A stretch of DNA of 64,000 bases from Vreelandella nigrificans (lineage in GTDB: Bacteria > Pseudomonadota > Gammaproteobacteria > Pseudomonadales > Halomonadaceae): positions 372,001-436,000 of the forward strand of contig NZ_NWUX01000001.1 in assembly GCF_002374315.1 (NCBI RefSeq), in the 5' to 3' direction. The first letter of the stretch is position 1; the number at the start of each line of letters is the position of its first letter. A model generated the notes under the pieces. That model was given only the letters and a program-made list of their open reading frames with translations, made no database searches and had not been told where the DNA came from. The position numbers were made by a program, and so were the translations under genes. Positions 18,557-27,283 of the stretch are shown here, piece by piece.

Positions 18557-19402
18557 TTAATAAAGCAACGATGTATAAAGTGCCATCAATTCATTGCCTG
18601 CCAGTAGGCAAGCCCAGCCTGCCAAAGCTAAGAAGGGACCAAATGGTAGCGGCTGACCGCGTAAATGCGGGGAGCATACTTGAGCTACTAGTCCAACAAT
18701 AGCGCCAATGCCTGCCGATAGCATCAGCAGCAATGGCAGCATGGGCCAGCCTACCCAGGCGCCCAAGGCGGCTAGCAGCTTGAAATCGCCAAACCCCATG
18801 CCTTCTTTACCGGTCACAAGCTTAAATAGCCAGTAGAAACTCCAGAGTACTAAGTAGCCTGCCATTGCACCGATAACGGCGCTTGGCAGCATAAGTGGGT
18901 GGAAGAGTAGCTGGTAGAGTAAGCCTGCCCAAAGAAGCGGCAGCGTTATAATATCTGGCAGCAGATATGTTCGAAAGTCGATTACTGCCAGGGCAAGAAG
19001 CGTTAAGCAGGCAGCATAGATAAATAATGCATTACCAGTGGCGCCATGAAGAGCTAGTACAGCAACCGCCAGAAGCCCGCCCATGAGCTCCACCAGTGGG
19101 TACTGCGCGCTAATGGATGTTTTGCAGTGAGCACACTTGCCGCGTCGTTTTACCCAACCCAATAAAGGAATATTATCGTGCCATACGATAGGGTGCTCAC
19201 ATCGCGGGCACATTGAGTTGGGGGTCGCTAGATTAAAGCGAGGTGTCACCTCAGCGGAAAGCTCAAGAGACGCGCGAGCTTCATTGCGCCAGCTACGCAT
19301 TAGCATCACGGGCACTCGAGTAATCACAACGTTTAAAAAACTACCAAAACATAGCCCAACCATTAGCGTGAACAGATACCAAAGCATTGATGGGGCGTCC
19401 AT
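18557..19402 (-). CDS. pilD: Prepilin leader peptidase/N-methyltransferase PilD
   Basis: 281-aa inner-membrane aspartic protease that cleaves type IV prepilin leaders and methylates the new N-terminus. Seen: GSFLNVVITR, the paired CPRC and CAHC motifs of the cytoplasmic zinc-binding loop, active-site Asp in VIDFRTYLLPD and in GFGDFKLLAALG, and about seven membrane helices. The longer open frame upstream is rejected because the ATG at 19402 has AGGAA at the right spacing and starts with the typical first helix. It serves the pilin gene at 22684. Confidence 0.96.
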   Translation of the reverse strand: MDAPSMLWYLFTLMVGLCFGSFLNVVITRVPVMLMRSWRNEARASLELSAEVTPRFNLATPNSMCPRCEHPIVWHDNIPLLGWVKRRGKCAHCKTSISAQYPLVELMGGLLAVAVLALHGATGNALFIYAACLTLLALAVIDFRTYLLPDIITLPLLWAGLLYQLLFHPLMLPSAVIGAMAGYLVLWSFYWLFKLVTGKEGMGFGDFKLLAALGAWVGWPMLPLLLMLSAGIGAIVGLVAQVCSPHLRGQPLPFGPFLALAGWACLLAGNELMALYTSLLY

Positions 19403-19457
19403 AAAATTCCTAATAATTAAACTGTTGAATAGTTGAGATAAAAGCGTGCCATAAACG

Positions 19458-20684
19458 TTATAGAGCGGTGCCAATCTCAAAGATAGGTAGATACATTGAT
19501 ACAACAATGCTACCCACTAGCATGCCCAGCACAACAATAATCACTGGCTCCATTAGTGAAGTAAGCGCATCAACTTTATTTTCGACTTCTTCCTCATAGT
19601 AATCGGCGACACGGTTAAGCATGACATCTAAAGAGCCGGCTTCTTCGCCGATGCTAACCATCTGCACTGCAAGAGCAGGAAAGCGGTTGGTCATGCGCAT
19701 GGCAAAATGGAGTTGCTGGCCTGACGTGACGTCCTGGTAGACTTCGTGAATTGCGTGGCTATAGACACGGTTATCCGCAGCGCCTGCAGCAGTTTCAAGC
19801 CCCTCCACCAGTGGTACGCCAGACGAAAACGTTGTTGCAAGGGTGCGGGTGAGCCGCGATACGGCTGACTTATGCATAATATCGCCTATCACCGGTAGGC
19901 GGAGTACCAAGCTATCTAGCTGATATGCAAGGCGGGAAGAGCGCTTTGCAACGATTTTAAGTAGTACTAGGTTACCTCCTAATAGGCTTAGGGCATAGAT
20001 CCAGTACTGCTGTGCTAATACAGAAAGATTGACCGTAAACTGTGTAAGCACTGGGAGCTCAGCGCCAAAGCCCTGAAACATGCTTTCGAACTCTGGCACC
20101 ACTTTGATAAGCAGTAGCATGGTCACTGCTACCCCAATTGTCATTACCGTGGTGGGATACCAGAGGGCTTTTTTGACACGGTTTTTAAGTGATTCCACTT
20201 TCTCTTTGTAGCTGGCAACTCGCTCGAGCATTTGGTCTAGAGCACCCGCTTGTTCGCCCGCATCGACCAAGTTCACAAACATTCGGTCAAACTGCTTGGG
20301 GTGCTTAGCCAAGGCACTTGAGAGGCTGTCGCCTGCGGAAACGTCTTCCATAACCTGCTGGGTAAGCGCTACCATGGCTGGCTTCTTTAGGCTTTCAGAG
20401 ACCGCCTGCAGTGCTTGCAGGATGGGAATGCCTGCGCGCACCATGGTGGCCATTTGCCGAGCAAAGATCATAATATCAACATTGGTTATTTTGCCGCGCC
20501 CACTGAAACTGCTGCGCCTTTGAATTTTCGTTGCAGTAATCCGCTGTTTCGCCAACTGCTCGATAATATCTTCTTTTGTGCGGCCAATAAGTTCGCCGCG
20601 CATGGGTCTGTCCTGAGGGGCTTTGCCAACCCACTTCCAGCGATGCAGAGGAGTTTTATTTACCTGACGTTTAGCCTTAGCCAT
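19458..20684 (-). CDS. pilC: Type IV pilus inner-membrane platform protein PilC
   Basis: 408-aa GspF/PilC protein. Two homologous GspF domains (about residues 75-200 and 280-400), each with a large membrane helix region; QMATMVRAGIPILQALQA and TFSSGVPLVEGLE are the repeated domain starts, and VGSIVVSMYLPIFEI is the final helix. It forms the membrane platform that couples PilB ATPase to pilus assembly. It starts 8 bp after pilB ends, so the two are translationally close. Confidence 0.96.
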   Translation of the reverse strand: MAKAKRQVNKTPLHRWKWVGKAPQDRPMRGELIGRTKEDIIEQLAKQRITATKIQRRSSFSGRGKITNVDIMIFARQMATMVRAGIPILQALQAVSESLKKPAMVALTQQVMEDVSAGDSLSSALAKHPKQFDRMFVNLVDAGEQAGALDQMLERVASYKEKVESLKNRVKKALWYPTTVMTIGVAVTMLLLIKVVPEFESMFQGFGAELPVLTQFTVNLSVLAQQYWIYALSLLGGNLVLLKIVAKRSSRLAYQLDSLVLRLPVIGDIMHKSAVSRLTRTLATTFSSGVPLVEGLETAAGAADNRVYSHAIHEVYQDVTSGQQLHFAMRMTNRFPALAVQMVSIGEEAGSLDVMLNRVADYYEEEVENKVDALTSLMEPVIIVVLGMLVGSIVVSMYLPIFEIGTAL

Positions 20685-20692
20685 ATCACCGC

Positions 20693-22450
20693 TTACTCCT
20701 TGCTGATTCGATTAACCTCTTCCAGACTGGTGCTGCCATCCAAAACACGGTTTAGGCAACTTTGGTGAAGGCTTGCATAGCCCTCCCTACGTGCTAGCTG
20801 GTCGATTTCAAGAGCGTTGCCATCACGCATGATGAGTTGGCGCATATCATCGGTAATGGGTAGCACTTCATATATGCCGATACGGCCTTTATAGCCTTGG
20901 GTGCAGTGCCGACATCCTTTGGCTTGGTAAATGGTGGCGCCGCGAATTTCTTGTTGGCTAAAACCAGCCTTGCGCAGAGCTTCAGTAGGAAGGTCGGCAG
21001 GTGCTTTACATTGATTGCAGAGCTTGCGGGCCAAACGTTGGGCAATGATTAGGCTAACCGAGCTTGCGATGTTATACGAGGCAACGCCCATATTTGCTAG
21101 GCGGGTAAGGGTTTCTGCTGCGGAGTTCGTGTGCACAGTTGAGAGCACTAAATGGCCGGTCTGCGCGGCCTTGACAGCTATTTCAGCGGTTTCCAGGTCG
21201 CGGATTTCCCCTACCATCACCACGTCTGGGTCTTGGCGTAAAAACGCCCGCAAGGCACTGGCAAAGTTTAAGCCAATCTTGGGTAGTACATTCACCTGGT
21301 TAATGCCGGTTACTTTTATCTCCACTGGATCTTCAGCAGTACAAATATTACGCTCGATTTTATTAAGGATGTTGATGCCGGTATATAGTGTAACTGTCTT
21401 ACCGCTCCCGGTAGGGCCGGTCACTAAGATCATACCTTGAGGCTTTGTAAGTGCACTTTCATAAGCGATCTGCTGGTCAGGGCTAAAGCCTAGCTGTTCA
21501 ATGCTCAACTGTGCTGAGCTAGGGTCTAAAATACGTAGTACGACCTTTTCGCCATATACGGTGGGCAATGAGTTAACCCGCAAGTCTATTGAGTGGGTAT
21601 GGGAAAGCTGCAGCTTTATTGCCCCATCCTGAGGTAGGCGGCGCTCTGAAATATCTAGTTTTGACATAATTTTAAGTCGTGCGGCAATACGGTGGCGTAA
21701 TGCAAAAGGCGGGCGGGCAACTTCTATAAGGATACCATCGATACGAAAACGTACTCGGTAGAGGTTTTCATAGGGTTCGAAGTGAATATCTGATGCACCG
21801 CGGTTAACTGCATCCACCAATATTTTATTAACGAGCTTAACGATCGGTGCGTCTTCGCTGTCATTGGCAGCGATGCCGGAGGCTGTTTCTTCACTCTCAG
21901 TATTTTGAGCGATATTGAGTGCATTAACCGCATCGATATCATTCTTAATATTATCCAGCATGCTACGCTTGTTCAGCGCTAAGTACTGAATTAATGTGCT
22001 TTTTAATTGGTTTGGTGGGGCTAGCACGCCATCTATACTTAATCCGGTGGAAAACTGTAGTTCATCAAGTTGAGTAAGAGTGGCCGGATAAGGAACTGCA
22101 ACGGTTAACTGATAGCCGTGGCGCATTAGGGGAAGAATACCCCACTTTTCAAGAATTCTGACCGGGTAATCCTTAGCGGGTGGTAAGGCGTTAAGACTTA
22201 TTGATTCTAAGTCAATTACCGGTAGCCCATATTCCCAGGCGGCTACCAAGGCGGCTGCGTCGGCATTTACCAGCCCGCTTTCTACCACGTGTTGTAATAG
22301 TGAGATACCTAGCTCAGCAGCAGTAGAGTTAGCATCTGCCGCTTGAGCATCGGTTAGTAAACCATGCTTAATCAGACGTTCGGTAACGCCTACTAGGCCA
22401 CCGTTTAAGGTCGTGTTGTTTAGCGTGGATTCATGGGTGGATTGATGCAT
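20693..22450 (-). CDS. pilB: Type IV pilus assembly ATPase PilB
   Basis: About 585 aa. An N-terminal MshE/GspE-N domain (about 20-160) precedes the GspE ATPase domain: Walker A GPTGSGKTVTLY, Walker B region DPDVVMVGEIRD, the His box GHLVLSTVHTN, and a zinc site built from CNQC and CRHC. It powers pilus extension at the cytoplasmic face. Two in-frame ATGs occur at 22456 and 22450; the AGAG element is well spaced only for 22450. It is divergent from the pilin gene. No pilT is in the window. Confidence 0.95.
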   Translation of the reverse strand: MHQSTHESTLNNTTLNGGLVGVTERLIKHGLLTDAQAADANSTAAELGISLLQHVVESGLVNADAAALVAAWEYGLPVIDLESISLNALPPAKDYPVRILEKWGILPLMRHGYQLTVAVPYPATLTQLDELQFSTGLSIDGVLAPPNQLKSTLIQYLALNKRSMLDNIKNDIDAVNALNIAQNTESEETASGIAANDSEDAPIVKLVNKILVDAVNRGASDIHFEPYENLYRVRFRIDGILIEVARPPFALRHRIAARLKIMSKLDISERRLPQDGAIKLQLSHTHSIDLRVNSLPTVYGEKVVLRILDPSSAQLSIEQLGFSPDQQIAYESALTKPQGMILVTGPTGSGKTVTLYTGINILNKIERNICTAEDPVEIKVTGINQVNVLPKIGLNFASALRAFLRQDPDVVMVGEIRDLETAEIAVKAAQTGHLVLSTVHTNSAAETLTRLANMGVASYNIASSVSLIIAQRLARKLCNQCKAPADLPTEALRKAGFSQQEIRGATIYQAKGCRHCTQGYKGRIGIYEVLPITDDMRQLIMRDGNALEIDQLARREGYASLHQSCLNRVLDGSTSLEEVNRISKE

Positions 22451-22683
22451 TGGCATCTCTAAAGTATAGAAAATATACTGCTCTTTTTACCATAGATACT
22501 TGCTTTGGGGTACTTGCGTGACTTGAGATTAGAAATCTTAATAGCCATCAATAAAAGTAAAAATTGTATGCCGTGCTTAGTTGCCAATCCTTAAGGGGTA
22601 AGTTACTGTGGAATTGTGCTTGGCTAAGTAGCATTAGCTGATTTTATTGCGTTAATGACGACTCATTACGGCAGGGACTCCTG

Positions 22684-23088
22684 ATGATGAAAGCAACCCA
22701 ATCTCACCACACTCGGCGTTTTAAGCAGCAGGGTTTTACTCTTATCGAGTTGCTAATTGTGGTGGCAATTGTTGGTATTTTGGCTGCGGTAGGTGTGCCG
22801 CAGTATGGAAATTATTTAAATCGCGCTGAGCAAAGCGCTTGTATTGGTGAGTTAAGCGCGTTTCGCTCTCTAGCTGTGACGGCTTCAGTTTCGAGTGATG
22901 ATATAGCCGATTTTGACTTCCAGTCATGTGATATTGGTACTGAAACAGAGATAGACGAGGTAGCAAGCCGGTTTGATGGCACTGCAGGTGAGAACCCTGA
23001 TGACATTGTAATTACTACTGTGAACCGTAACCAGGCTGTTACAGTGACAGGAGGAGGCAGAATTGGCGGCAGTGTAGATACTCCTTGA
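22684..23088 (+). CDS. pilA: Type IV pilin-like protein
   Basis: 134-aa prepilin. A basic 17-residue leader ends in KQQG, followed by [20 protein letters not shown], with the conserved Glu at mature position 5. PilD would cut after Gly17. The mature protein of 117 residues is shorter than most type IVa pilins, and its only two cysteines are Cys53 and Cys82 of the precursor, not a C-terminal D-loop pair. It is divergent from pilB and followed by a terminator. It could be the major pilin or a short variant. Confidence 0.88.
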   Translation: MMKATQSHHTRRFKQQGFTLIELLIVVAIVGILAAVGVPQYGNYLNRAEQSACIGELSAFRSLAVTASVSSDDIADFDFQSCDIGTETEIDEVASRFDGTAGENPDDIVITTVNRNQAVTVTGGGRIGGSVDTP

Positions 23089-23108
23089 GGTAACATATAA
23101 CCTGTTAG

Positions 23109-23140
23109 ATAGCTGCCTCATCGGTGGCTATTTTTGTTTT
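23109..23140 (+). terminator. Terminator of the pilin gene
   Basis: A 9-bp stem (23109-23117 with 23123-23131, including one G-T pair), 5-base loop, then a T-rich run. It starts 20 bp after the pilin stop. Confidence 0.85.
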
Positions 23141-23255
23141 ATTCTTGAGTTTGTTGTTAAGTGTTGTTATGCCTCGCCCGAATATTCTTGCTTTGTTCAC
23201 ACTGCCTGCTCATTTGCTCTCTACACTCTATGTTCCTGTCATCAAGGAGCGAGCT

Positions 23256-23723
23256 ATGAAACCAATTATCATTGGCACCAGTTTGTTGTTAAGTGCATTG
23301 CTTTGGCACTCTGCTGCTTTGGCGCAACCTGCTCATGCGCCGGCCCATGGAGCGCGGGATAATAGCTCTGAGCGCCACCGTGGTAGTGACCGTCAAGAGC
23401 GCCGCGACCATGAAAGCCGCCACCGGGATGAGCGCCGCTCAGACCGCTACGTTGATTTACCACGAATAAATGAGCGTGAATTGCTGCGCTTACTGCGCCA
23501 GTACGATGCCCCTCGTGCTGAATCACTGCCTCCAGGGATTCAGCGGAATTTAGAGCGTGGCAAACCGTTACCTCCAGGTATTGCCAAGCGCTTTGATGGC
23601 CAGCTAGCCTCGCAGCTTCCCCGTTACCCTGGTTATGAGTGGGAGCGAGTGGGGGCTGATGTGGTGTTGATTGAAGCCGCGACCAGGATAGTGGTGGACG
23701 TTCTGGTGGATGCATTGCGATAA
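23256..23723 (+). CDS. CigR/RcnB-like periplasmic protein
   Basis: 155 aa with a Sec signal peptide (about 1-23, cut after ALA). A low-complexity charged segment rich in Arg, His, Asp and Glu (about 30-65) follows. The C-terminal domain has LPPGIQRNLERGKPLPPGIAK, then YPGYEWERVGADVVLIEAATRIVVDVL, a pattern of RcnB-like proteins and the CigR anti-virulence family. The ATG at 23256 has AAGGAGC eight bases upstream. The role outside Salmonella is not established. The His/Asp-rich region could bind metal ions, which is inference. Confidence 0.75.
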   Translation: MKPIIIGTSLLLSALLWHSAALAQPAHAPAHGARDNSSERHRGSDRQERRDHESRHRDERRSDRYVDLPRINERELLRLLRQYDAPRAESLPPGIQRNLERGKPLPPGIAKRFDGQLASQLPRYPGYEWERVGADVVLIEAATRIVVDVLVDALR

Positions 23724-23765
23724 GCTGTTGGTGAGTGGGCGGGTCTGTCATGGCAATGCCATCGG

Positions 23766-23796
23766 TCCGCGTTTATGCTGCAAGGATAAACGCGGA
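23766..23796 (+). repeat. 10-bp perfect inverted repeat upstream of the phosphatase gene
   Basis: Arms TCCGCGTTTA (23766-23775) and TAAACGCGGA (23787-23796) around an 11-base spacer. It ends 17 bp before the start codon at 23814 and is not followed by T residues. It could be an operator or an mRNA hairpin near the ribosome-binding site. Confidence 0.7.
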
Positions 23797-23813
23797 TCAA
23801 TTGAGGAGCATTA

Positions 23814-24629
23814 ATGGCAGCTTATACCCTAGAGGCACGGCTTGCGCTGGCAATCACGATTGCTGAAGAGGCTGGGAGGATGATTTGCGAGGCCCGCCAG
23901 GAGCAGAGCTTCAGTCAGCGGCTTAAATCTGGCGTTGAGCTAGTCACTGATGTAGATGTCGCCGTTGATAAATTGATCAGTCAGCGTCTAGATGAGCACT
24001 TTCCCGGCGAGGCAAGGCTCAGTGAAGAACTAAGCCCAGAGCGCGCATTGCACATGCCTGCTGAGCAGCTATGGGTTATCGACCCCATCGATGGCACGGT
24101 TAATTTTGCCCAAGGCCTGCGCCATGTGGCAGTGTCTATCGGCTGGGTGGAGCAGGGGGTAGGTAAAATCGGTGTTGTACACGCGCCTTTTTTAGGAGAG
24201 ACCTTTAGTGCTGCACAGGGATTGGGCGCTTTTTGTAATCGGCGGGTGATTAAGCCCAGCGGTGCCGAGTCTCTGGAAAGTGCCTTAGTGGGCACCGGCT
24301 TCCCGTACCAAAAAGAAGCTCGTAAAGGGCTTTTGCCTCGCTTAGAGGCAGTATTAACTCACTGCCAAGACATTCGCCGTAATGGTGCCGCCGCGCTGGA
24401 TTTATGCGATGTGGCTTGCGGGAGACTGGATGCCTACTACGAAACGGTTTCACCATGGGATTTCGTGGCGGGGTGGGTAATTGCTCGTGAAGCGGGAGCA
24501 CAAGTAGGCCGTTTGGTAGATGTGCCTGAGGATATTTCCGAAGACCTCTATCCTGAACAGTTGCTGGTGACCACGCCCAAGATTTATGAGGCTATGGCTT
24601 CCCTGTTAAAAGAAGCCGACCGTGCGTGA
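23814..24629 (+). CDS. Inositol monophosphatase family protein
   Basis: 271-aa lithium-sensitive phosphatase fold. The metal site motifs are DVDVAVDKLI (about 44-53), WVIDPIDGTVNFAQ (about 86-99) and PWDFVAGWVIAREAG (about 213-227). Substrates in the family include inositol phosphates and PAP (CysQ); E. coli SuhB also affects rRNA transcription. The protein is distinct enough that I do not give a symbol. GAGGAG precedes the ATG. A tRNA gene follows on the same strand after 115 bp. Confidence 0.88.
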   Translation: MAAYTLEARLALAITIAEEAGRMICEARQEQSFSQRLKSGVELVTDVDVAVDKLISQRLDEHFPGEARLSEELSPERALHMPAEQLWVIDPIDGTVNFAQGLRHVAVSIGWVEQGVGKIGVVHAPFLGETFSAAQGLGAFCNRRVIKPSGAESLESALVGTGFPYQKEARKGLLPRLEAVLTHCQDIRRNGAAALDLCDVACGRLDAYYETVSPWDFVAGWVIAREAGAQVGRLVDVPEDISEDLYPEQLLVTTPKIYEAMASLLKEADRA

Positions 24630-24744
24630 CGGCAACCAATTGAAAAGAAAGCGCAAAAAGAGCTTTTCATTTGACGCATAAAGCGCTAGTATACGCACCG
24701 TCTTGAGGCAAACGTGAGCAATAAGCGTAAGCTAATAAAGACAT

Positions 24745-24821
24745 CGGAGTGTGGCGCAGCTTGGTAGCGCGTTGCAATGGGGTTGCAAAGGTCGCAGGTT
24801 CGAATCCTGTCACTCCGACCA
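24745..24821 (+). tRNA. tRNA-Pro (anticodon GGG)
   Basis: 77 nt with encoded CCA. Acceptor CGGAGTG pairs with CACTCCG, the anticodon stem TTGCA/TGCAA encloses loop ATGGGGT giving anticodon GGG, and the T-loop TTCGAAT is intact. Confidence 0.97.
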
Positions 24822-24839
24822 AGAATTTATAACGAAAAT

Positions 24840-24877
24840 CGCCGCTTACGGATCATGCCGAGCGGCGGCTTTTGTTT
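24840..24877 (+). terminator. Terminator of tRNA-Pro(GGG)
   Basis: Stem CGCCGCT (24840-24846) with AGCGGCG (24861-24867), followed by a T-rich stretch, 19 bp after the tRNA. Confidence 0.82.
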
Positions 24878-24950
24878 GTGTCGAAAAAATTTGAGAAAAC
24901 TCTACGTTTTTTTGTAGTGTAAATGCGCGCCAGTTTTGGCACAGCGCTAT

Positions 24951-24992
24951 AACAGTAGCCCTTCCCATAATTTCGGGGGAAGGGCTACTGTT
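24951..24992. repeat. 16-bp perfect inverted repeat over a stop codon
   Basis: Arms at 24951-24966 and 24977-24992 are exact reverse complements with a 10-base spacer. The right arm overlaps the TAA (24991-24993) of the minus-strand 137-aa gene. Neither side carries a T-tract, so it is not a textbook intrinsic terminator. It may still end transcription with Rho or protect the mRNA 3' end. Confidence 0.85.
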
Positions 24993-25404
24993 ATTCGTGC
25001 GGTCCGATCAGTGCTTGGTAGTCAGCTTTGGGCAGGTCTTGCAGGTTCATGTAGCAGACATGTACGGCCATTTCCGTCAGTTTGAACGTTGCCAGCTCGT
25101 CAATCAGAGAAAGGGCCAGGTCGTAGTTGGTGAGACTGGTGGCGATACCTGGTGTCCAGTGATGAGCCTTGATGGCTCTGGCAATGAGTACGTCTCGATC
25201 AGAGGTGAGTGAGAAGGCTGAGCTCTGGTAGACTTCGCGCCAGTGATCGCAATAGCAGGCGACAACGAACTCTCGGAAGGTGTTGGTCAGTATTTTATGA
25301 AGTGCTGATCGGTTCTCTATTCCTGATTCTGGCAGGTTGCTGTGCTCTCGCTGTATCTGCTCAAGATGATCCCAACGCTTATGATAGGCAGCCTTGTCCA
25401 ACAC
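24991..25404 (-). CDS. Hypothetical protein, about 137 aa
   Basis: I do not recognise the family. The product is soluble, helical, with three Cys and several His but no clear metal motif. The start is ambiguous: GTG at 25404 lies three bases after AAGGAG, and TTG at 25401 lies six bases after it, the better spacing. The final codon falls inside the 16-bp inverted repeat. It lies between a tRNA gene and a phage-like membrane protein, so acquisition by transfer is possible but unproven. Confidence 0.65.
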   Translation of the reverse strand: MLDKAAYHKRWDHLEQIQREHSNLPESGIENRSALHKILTNTFREFVVACYCDHWREVYQSSAFSLTSDRDVLIARAIKAHHWTPGIATSLTNYDLALSLIDELATFKLTEMAVHVCYMNLQDLPKADYQALIGPHE

Positions 25405-25634
25405 GTTCTCCTTATCCCTAGTTTAGAAGATAACAATATATCGGTGTTACCTAGCTTCGCTCAACTCCTCTTTGGCCTGAGGTGCGAGTTATCGCCGTGA
25501 ACGAAGAGTGCATTTCTCGTGATATCTAGACCCTACTGACGTATGGCTGAGAGCGAAGGTAGTGGCACTAACTTCTACTCCTAATGTTGTTCTATGCTGG
25601 AGATGCCAGTCGCTCAGGTATAGGTACAAGCATC

Positions 25635-25937
25635 CTATTTCTTACCGAGTGCATGAAGTATCGTAGCTGCCATGATACATGCGAGCGCGGGGAGGATGAC
25701 GTCCAGAGCAGAGTCGAGTGTCCAGCCGCGCCAGACTCCTTCAAACATGCCTACAGGTAGGGTTTCGCCCCATTCCCAACCCCGCTGGATCCCGAGTTTG
25801 TACTCATGCTGAGCAATCTCTCGGCCGAGAAGTAACGCAATCGCAATAGAGCCTGACACTTTAGCGGAGACAAAGGGTAGCAGCATTAACTGAATCATTA
25901 GTGCAACGAAGATATGCTCCAGGTGTGTGTAGTTCAT
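25635..25937 (-). CDS. Small membrane protein, phage-like
   Basis: 100 aa from the ATG at 25937, which has AGGAAA upstream; the open frame to 26051 lacks this. Two or three hydrophobic segments are seen (about 8-25, 27-38 and 80-96). The motif LLLGREIAQHEYKLG and the later W-rich stretch resemble small membrane proteins encoded by prophages, from memory of the pattern only. A role in lysis or DNA packaging cannot be claimed. No phage structural gene is adjacent. Confidence 0.6.
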   Translation of the reverse strand: MNYTHLEHIFVALMIQLMLLPFVSAKVSGSIAIALLLGREIAQHEYKLGIQRGWEWGETLPVGMFEGVWRGWTLDSALDVILPALACIMAATILHALGKK

Positions 25938-26097
25938 CGGTGATTTCCTAAAAGTGCTTCTGCCCATTAACAATATTTGTGCTGCCCATTTGTACGCTGA
26001 AGAGAAATCTAGGCTGCTGTTGCATAGCGCTGTCTGTATGCAACGTGCCAACTTATATGGCGGCGGTACGTGGTGTTAGGGCGACGAGCAAAGAATA

Positions 26098-26124
26098 GAA
26101 AAAGCCCTGCCGGTAGCAGGGCTT
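26098..26124 (-). terminator. Terminator of the 67-aa gene
   Basis: Stem AAGCCCTGC (26102-26110) with GCAGGGCTT (26116-26124), 5-base loop, and an A-run on the plus strand that gives a T-run on the minus strand, 15 bp after the minus-strand stop. Confidence 0.88.
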
Positions 26125-26139
26125 AAAGCATAGTGCTTT

Positions 26140-26343
26140 TTAGTTGGCCTGGGCTTTATGGTCTGCCAATGCGGCGGCTACAGCTTCTTCCCATTGTCCT
26201 TCGGTGATTCCCCAGTGCTCCATTTGAGCCTGGTCGGCTACTCCTTCGGAGACAGCGTCAAGTTCTTCAGGGGTGCTGCTTTCAAAGCAGTGCTTGGCAA
26301 AAGCTTTTGTTTGGCCGTCCTTGAGCTGATCAATCATTTGCAT
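26140..26343 (-). CDS. Hypothetical acidic protein, 67 aa
   Basis: I do not recognise it. It is soluble, acidic and helical (EGVADQAQMEHWGITEGQWEEA), without cysteine pairs or a signal peptide. An AGGAGA Shine-Dalgarno fixes the ATG at 26343, and a terminator follows its stop, so it looks like a complete single-gene transcription unit. Confidence 0.72.
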   Translation of the reverse strand: MQMIDQLKDGQTKAFAKHCFESSTPEELDAVSEGVADQAQMEHWGITEGQWEEAVAAALADHKAQAN

Positions 26344-26457
26344 ACTGGCTCTCCTTTTCCTTGATGAGTACGCTATACCGCTCGTGGTGTTGATTAGTGT
26401 AGTGGGTTAGTGGCAACTCTGCTTGTGCTGCTCATGGCTCGCTCTGGGGCTTCTATT

Positions 26458-27183
26458 TTATAATGTGGCATCAGCAATAATTTTTAACGCGATGCCCGCA
26501 AGCAATAGCATGATTAAATTATCGAACCAATGATGGGGTAAGCGCTTCCCCAGTTGGGAGCCTAAGGGCATCGCTACCAGTATTGTCAGTAGTGCTGCAA
26601 GGCTATAAAGGGTGCGCTCAAACGTTAAGATGCCCGTGCTTAGTAGGGCGGGGATTTGTACGCAGGTAATCGCTGCAAAGAAAACCGAAATAGAGCCGAT
26701 AAATACTTGGCGTTCCAGGCGCATTGCATTGAGAAACGTTACTGATGCCGGTGCCGACATACCCGCGGCGCCTTGTAGAATCCCTGCTAATAGCCCGACC
26801 GGCAGAACGATACGCTCGGCAAGAGAAAATGGCAGTACCATTTTACGCTTTGCTAGTTTAATAGCTAAATACATCACAATAGCAGCCGCGACCCCTAGGG
26901 AAAGAAGGGTCGGCGATAGCACGACTAATCCCCAGGTGCCAAGCACAATGCCCAGCCCTCCTGCGATAGAAAACGTAGCCAAAAATCTGAGCGGTAAAAG
27001 ATGGCGGCGGTACTGCCATACCTGCAGTACATTACTAAACAGATTCGGCGCCACTAACACGGCAATGGCCAGCTTAACGTCATAGAGCATCGTCAACACG
27101 GGAATAACGATAACAGGCACCCCAGAGCCAATGGCGCCCTTAATAACTCCTGCGACTAGCAGCGTGAGTAGAGCAATAATCAC
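26458..27183 (-). CDS. TauE/SafE-family (TSUP) membrane permease
   Basis: 241-aa integral membrane protein with about eight helices in two halves; the repeated motif GVIKGAIGSGVPVIVIP near residue 12 and GILQGAAGMSAPASVTF near residue 133 mark the two TSUP repeats. The family exports or imports sulfonates, sulfite or related anions; the substrate here is unknown. The start is a GTG at 27183 with AGGAAC upstream. It lies 100 bp after ppnN on the same strand and may be co-transcribed with it. Confidence 0.88.
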   Translation of the reverse strand: MIIALLTLLVAGVIKGAIGSGVPVIVIPVLTMLYDVKLAIAVLVAPNLFSNVLQVWQYRRHLLPLRFLATFSIAGGLGIVLGTWGLVVLSPTLLSLGVAAAIVMYLAIKLAKRKMVLPFSLAERIVLPVGLLAGILQGAAGMSAPASVTFLNAMRLERQVFIGSISVFFAAITCVQIPALLSTGILTFERTLYSLAALLTILVAMPLGSQLGKRLPHHWFDNLIMLLLAGIALKIIADATL

Positions 27184-27283
27184 GTTTGTGTTCCTGTGGT
27201 GGTAGGCTCAGCAAAGTTGGAGCCTACCGGTTTCAATACGCGAATGAAGACAGGTCGCTTAAGGTGTGTCTGTTGAGCTGGGG

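Noticed and set aside
22291-22297. GTTGTAA core resembling an E. coli Ter site
   Set aside because: Only the 7-base core matches; the conserved G four bases upstream is absent and the site lies inside pilB coding sequence.
22588-22640. Sigma-54 promoter before the pilin gene
   Set aside because: GG and GC pairs occur, but not at the required 10-base spacing.
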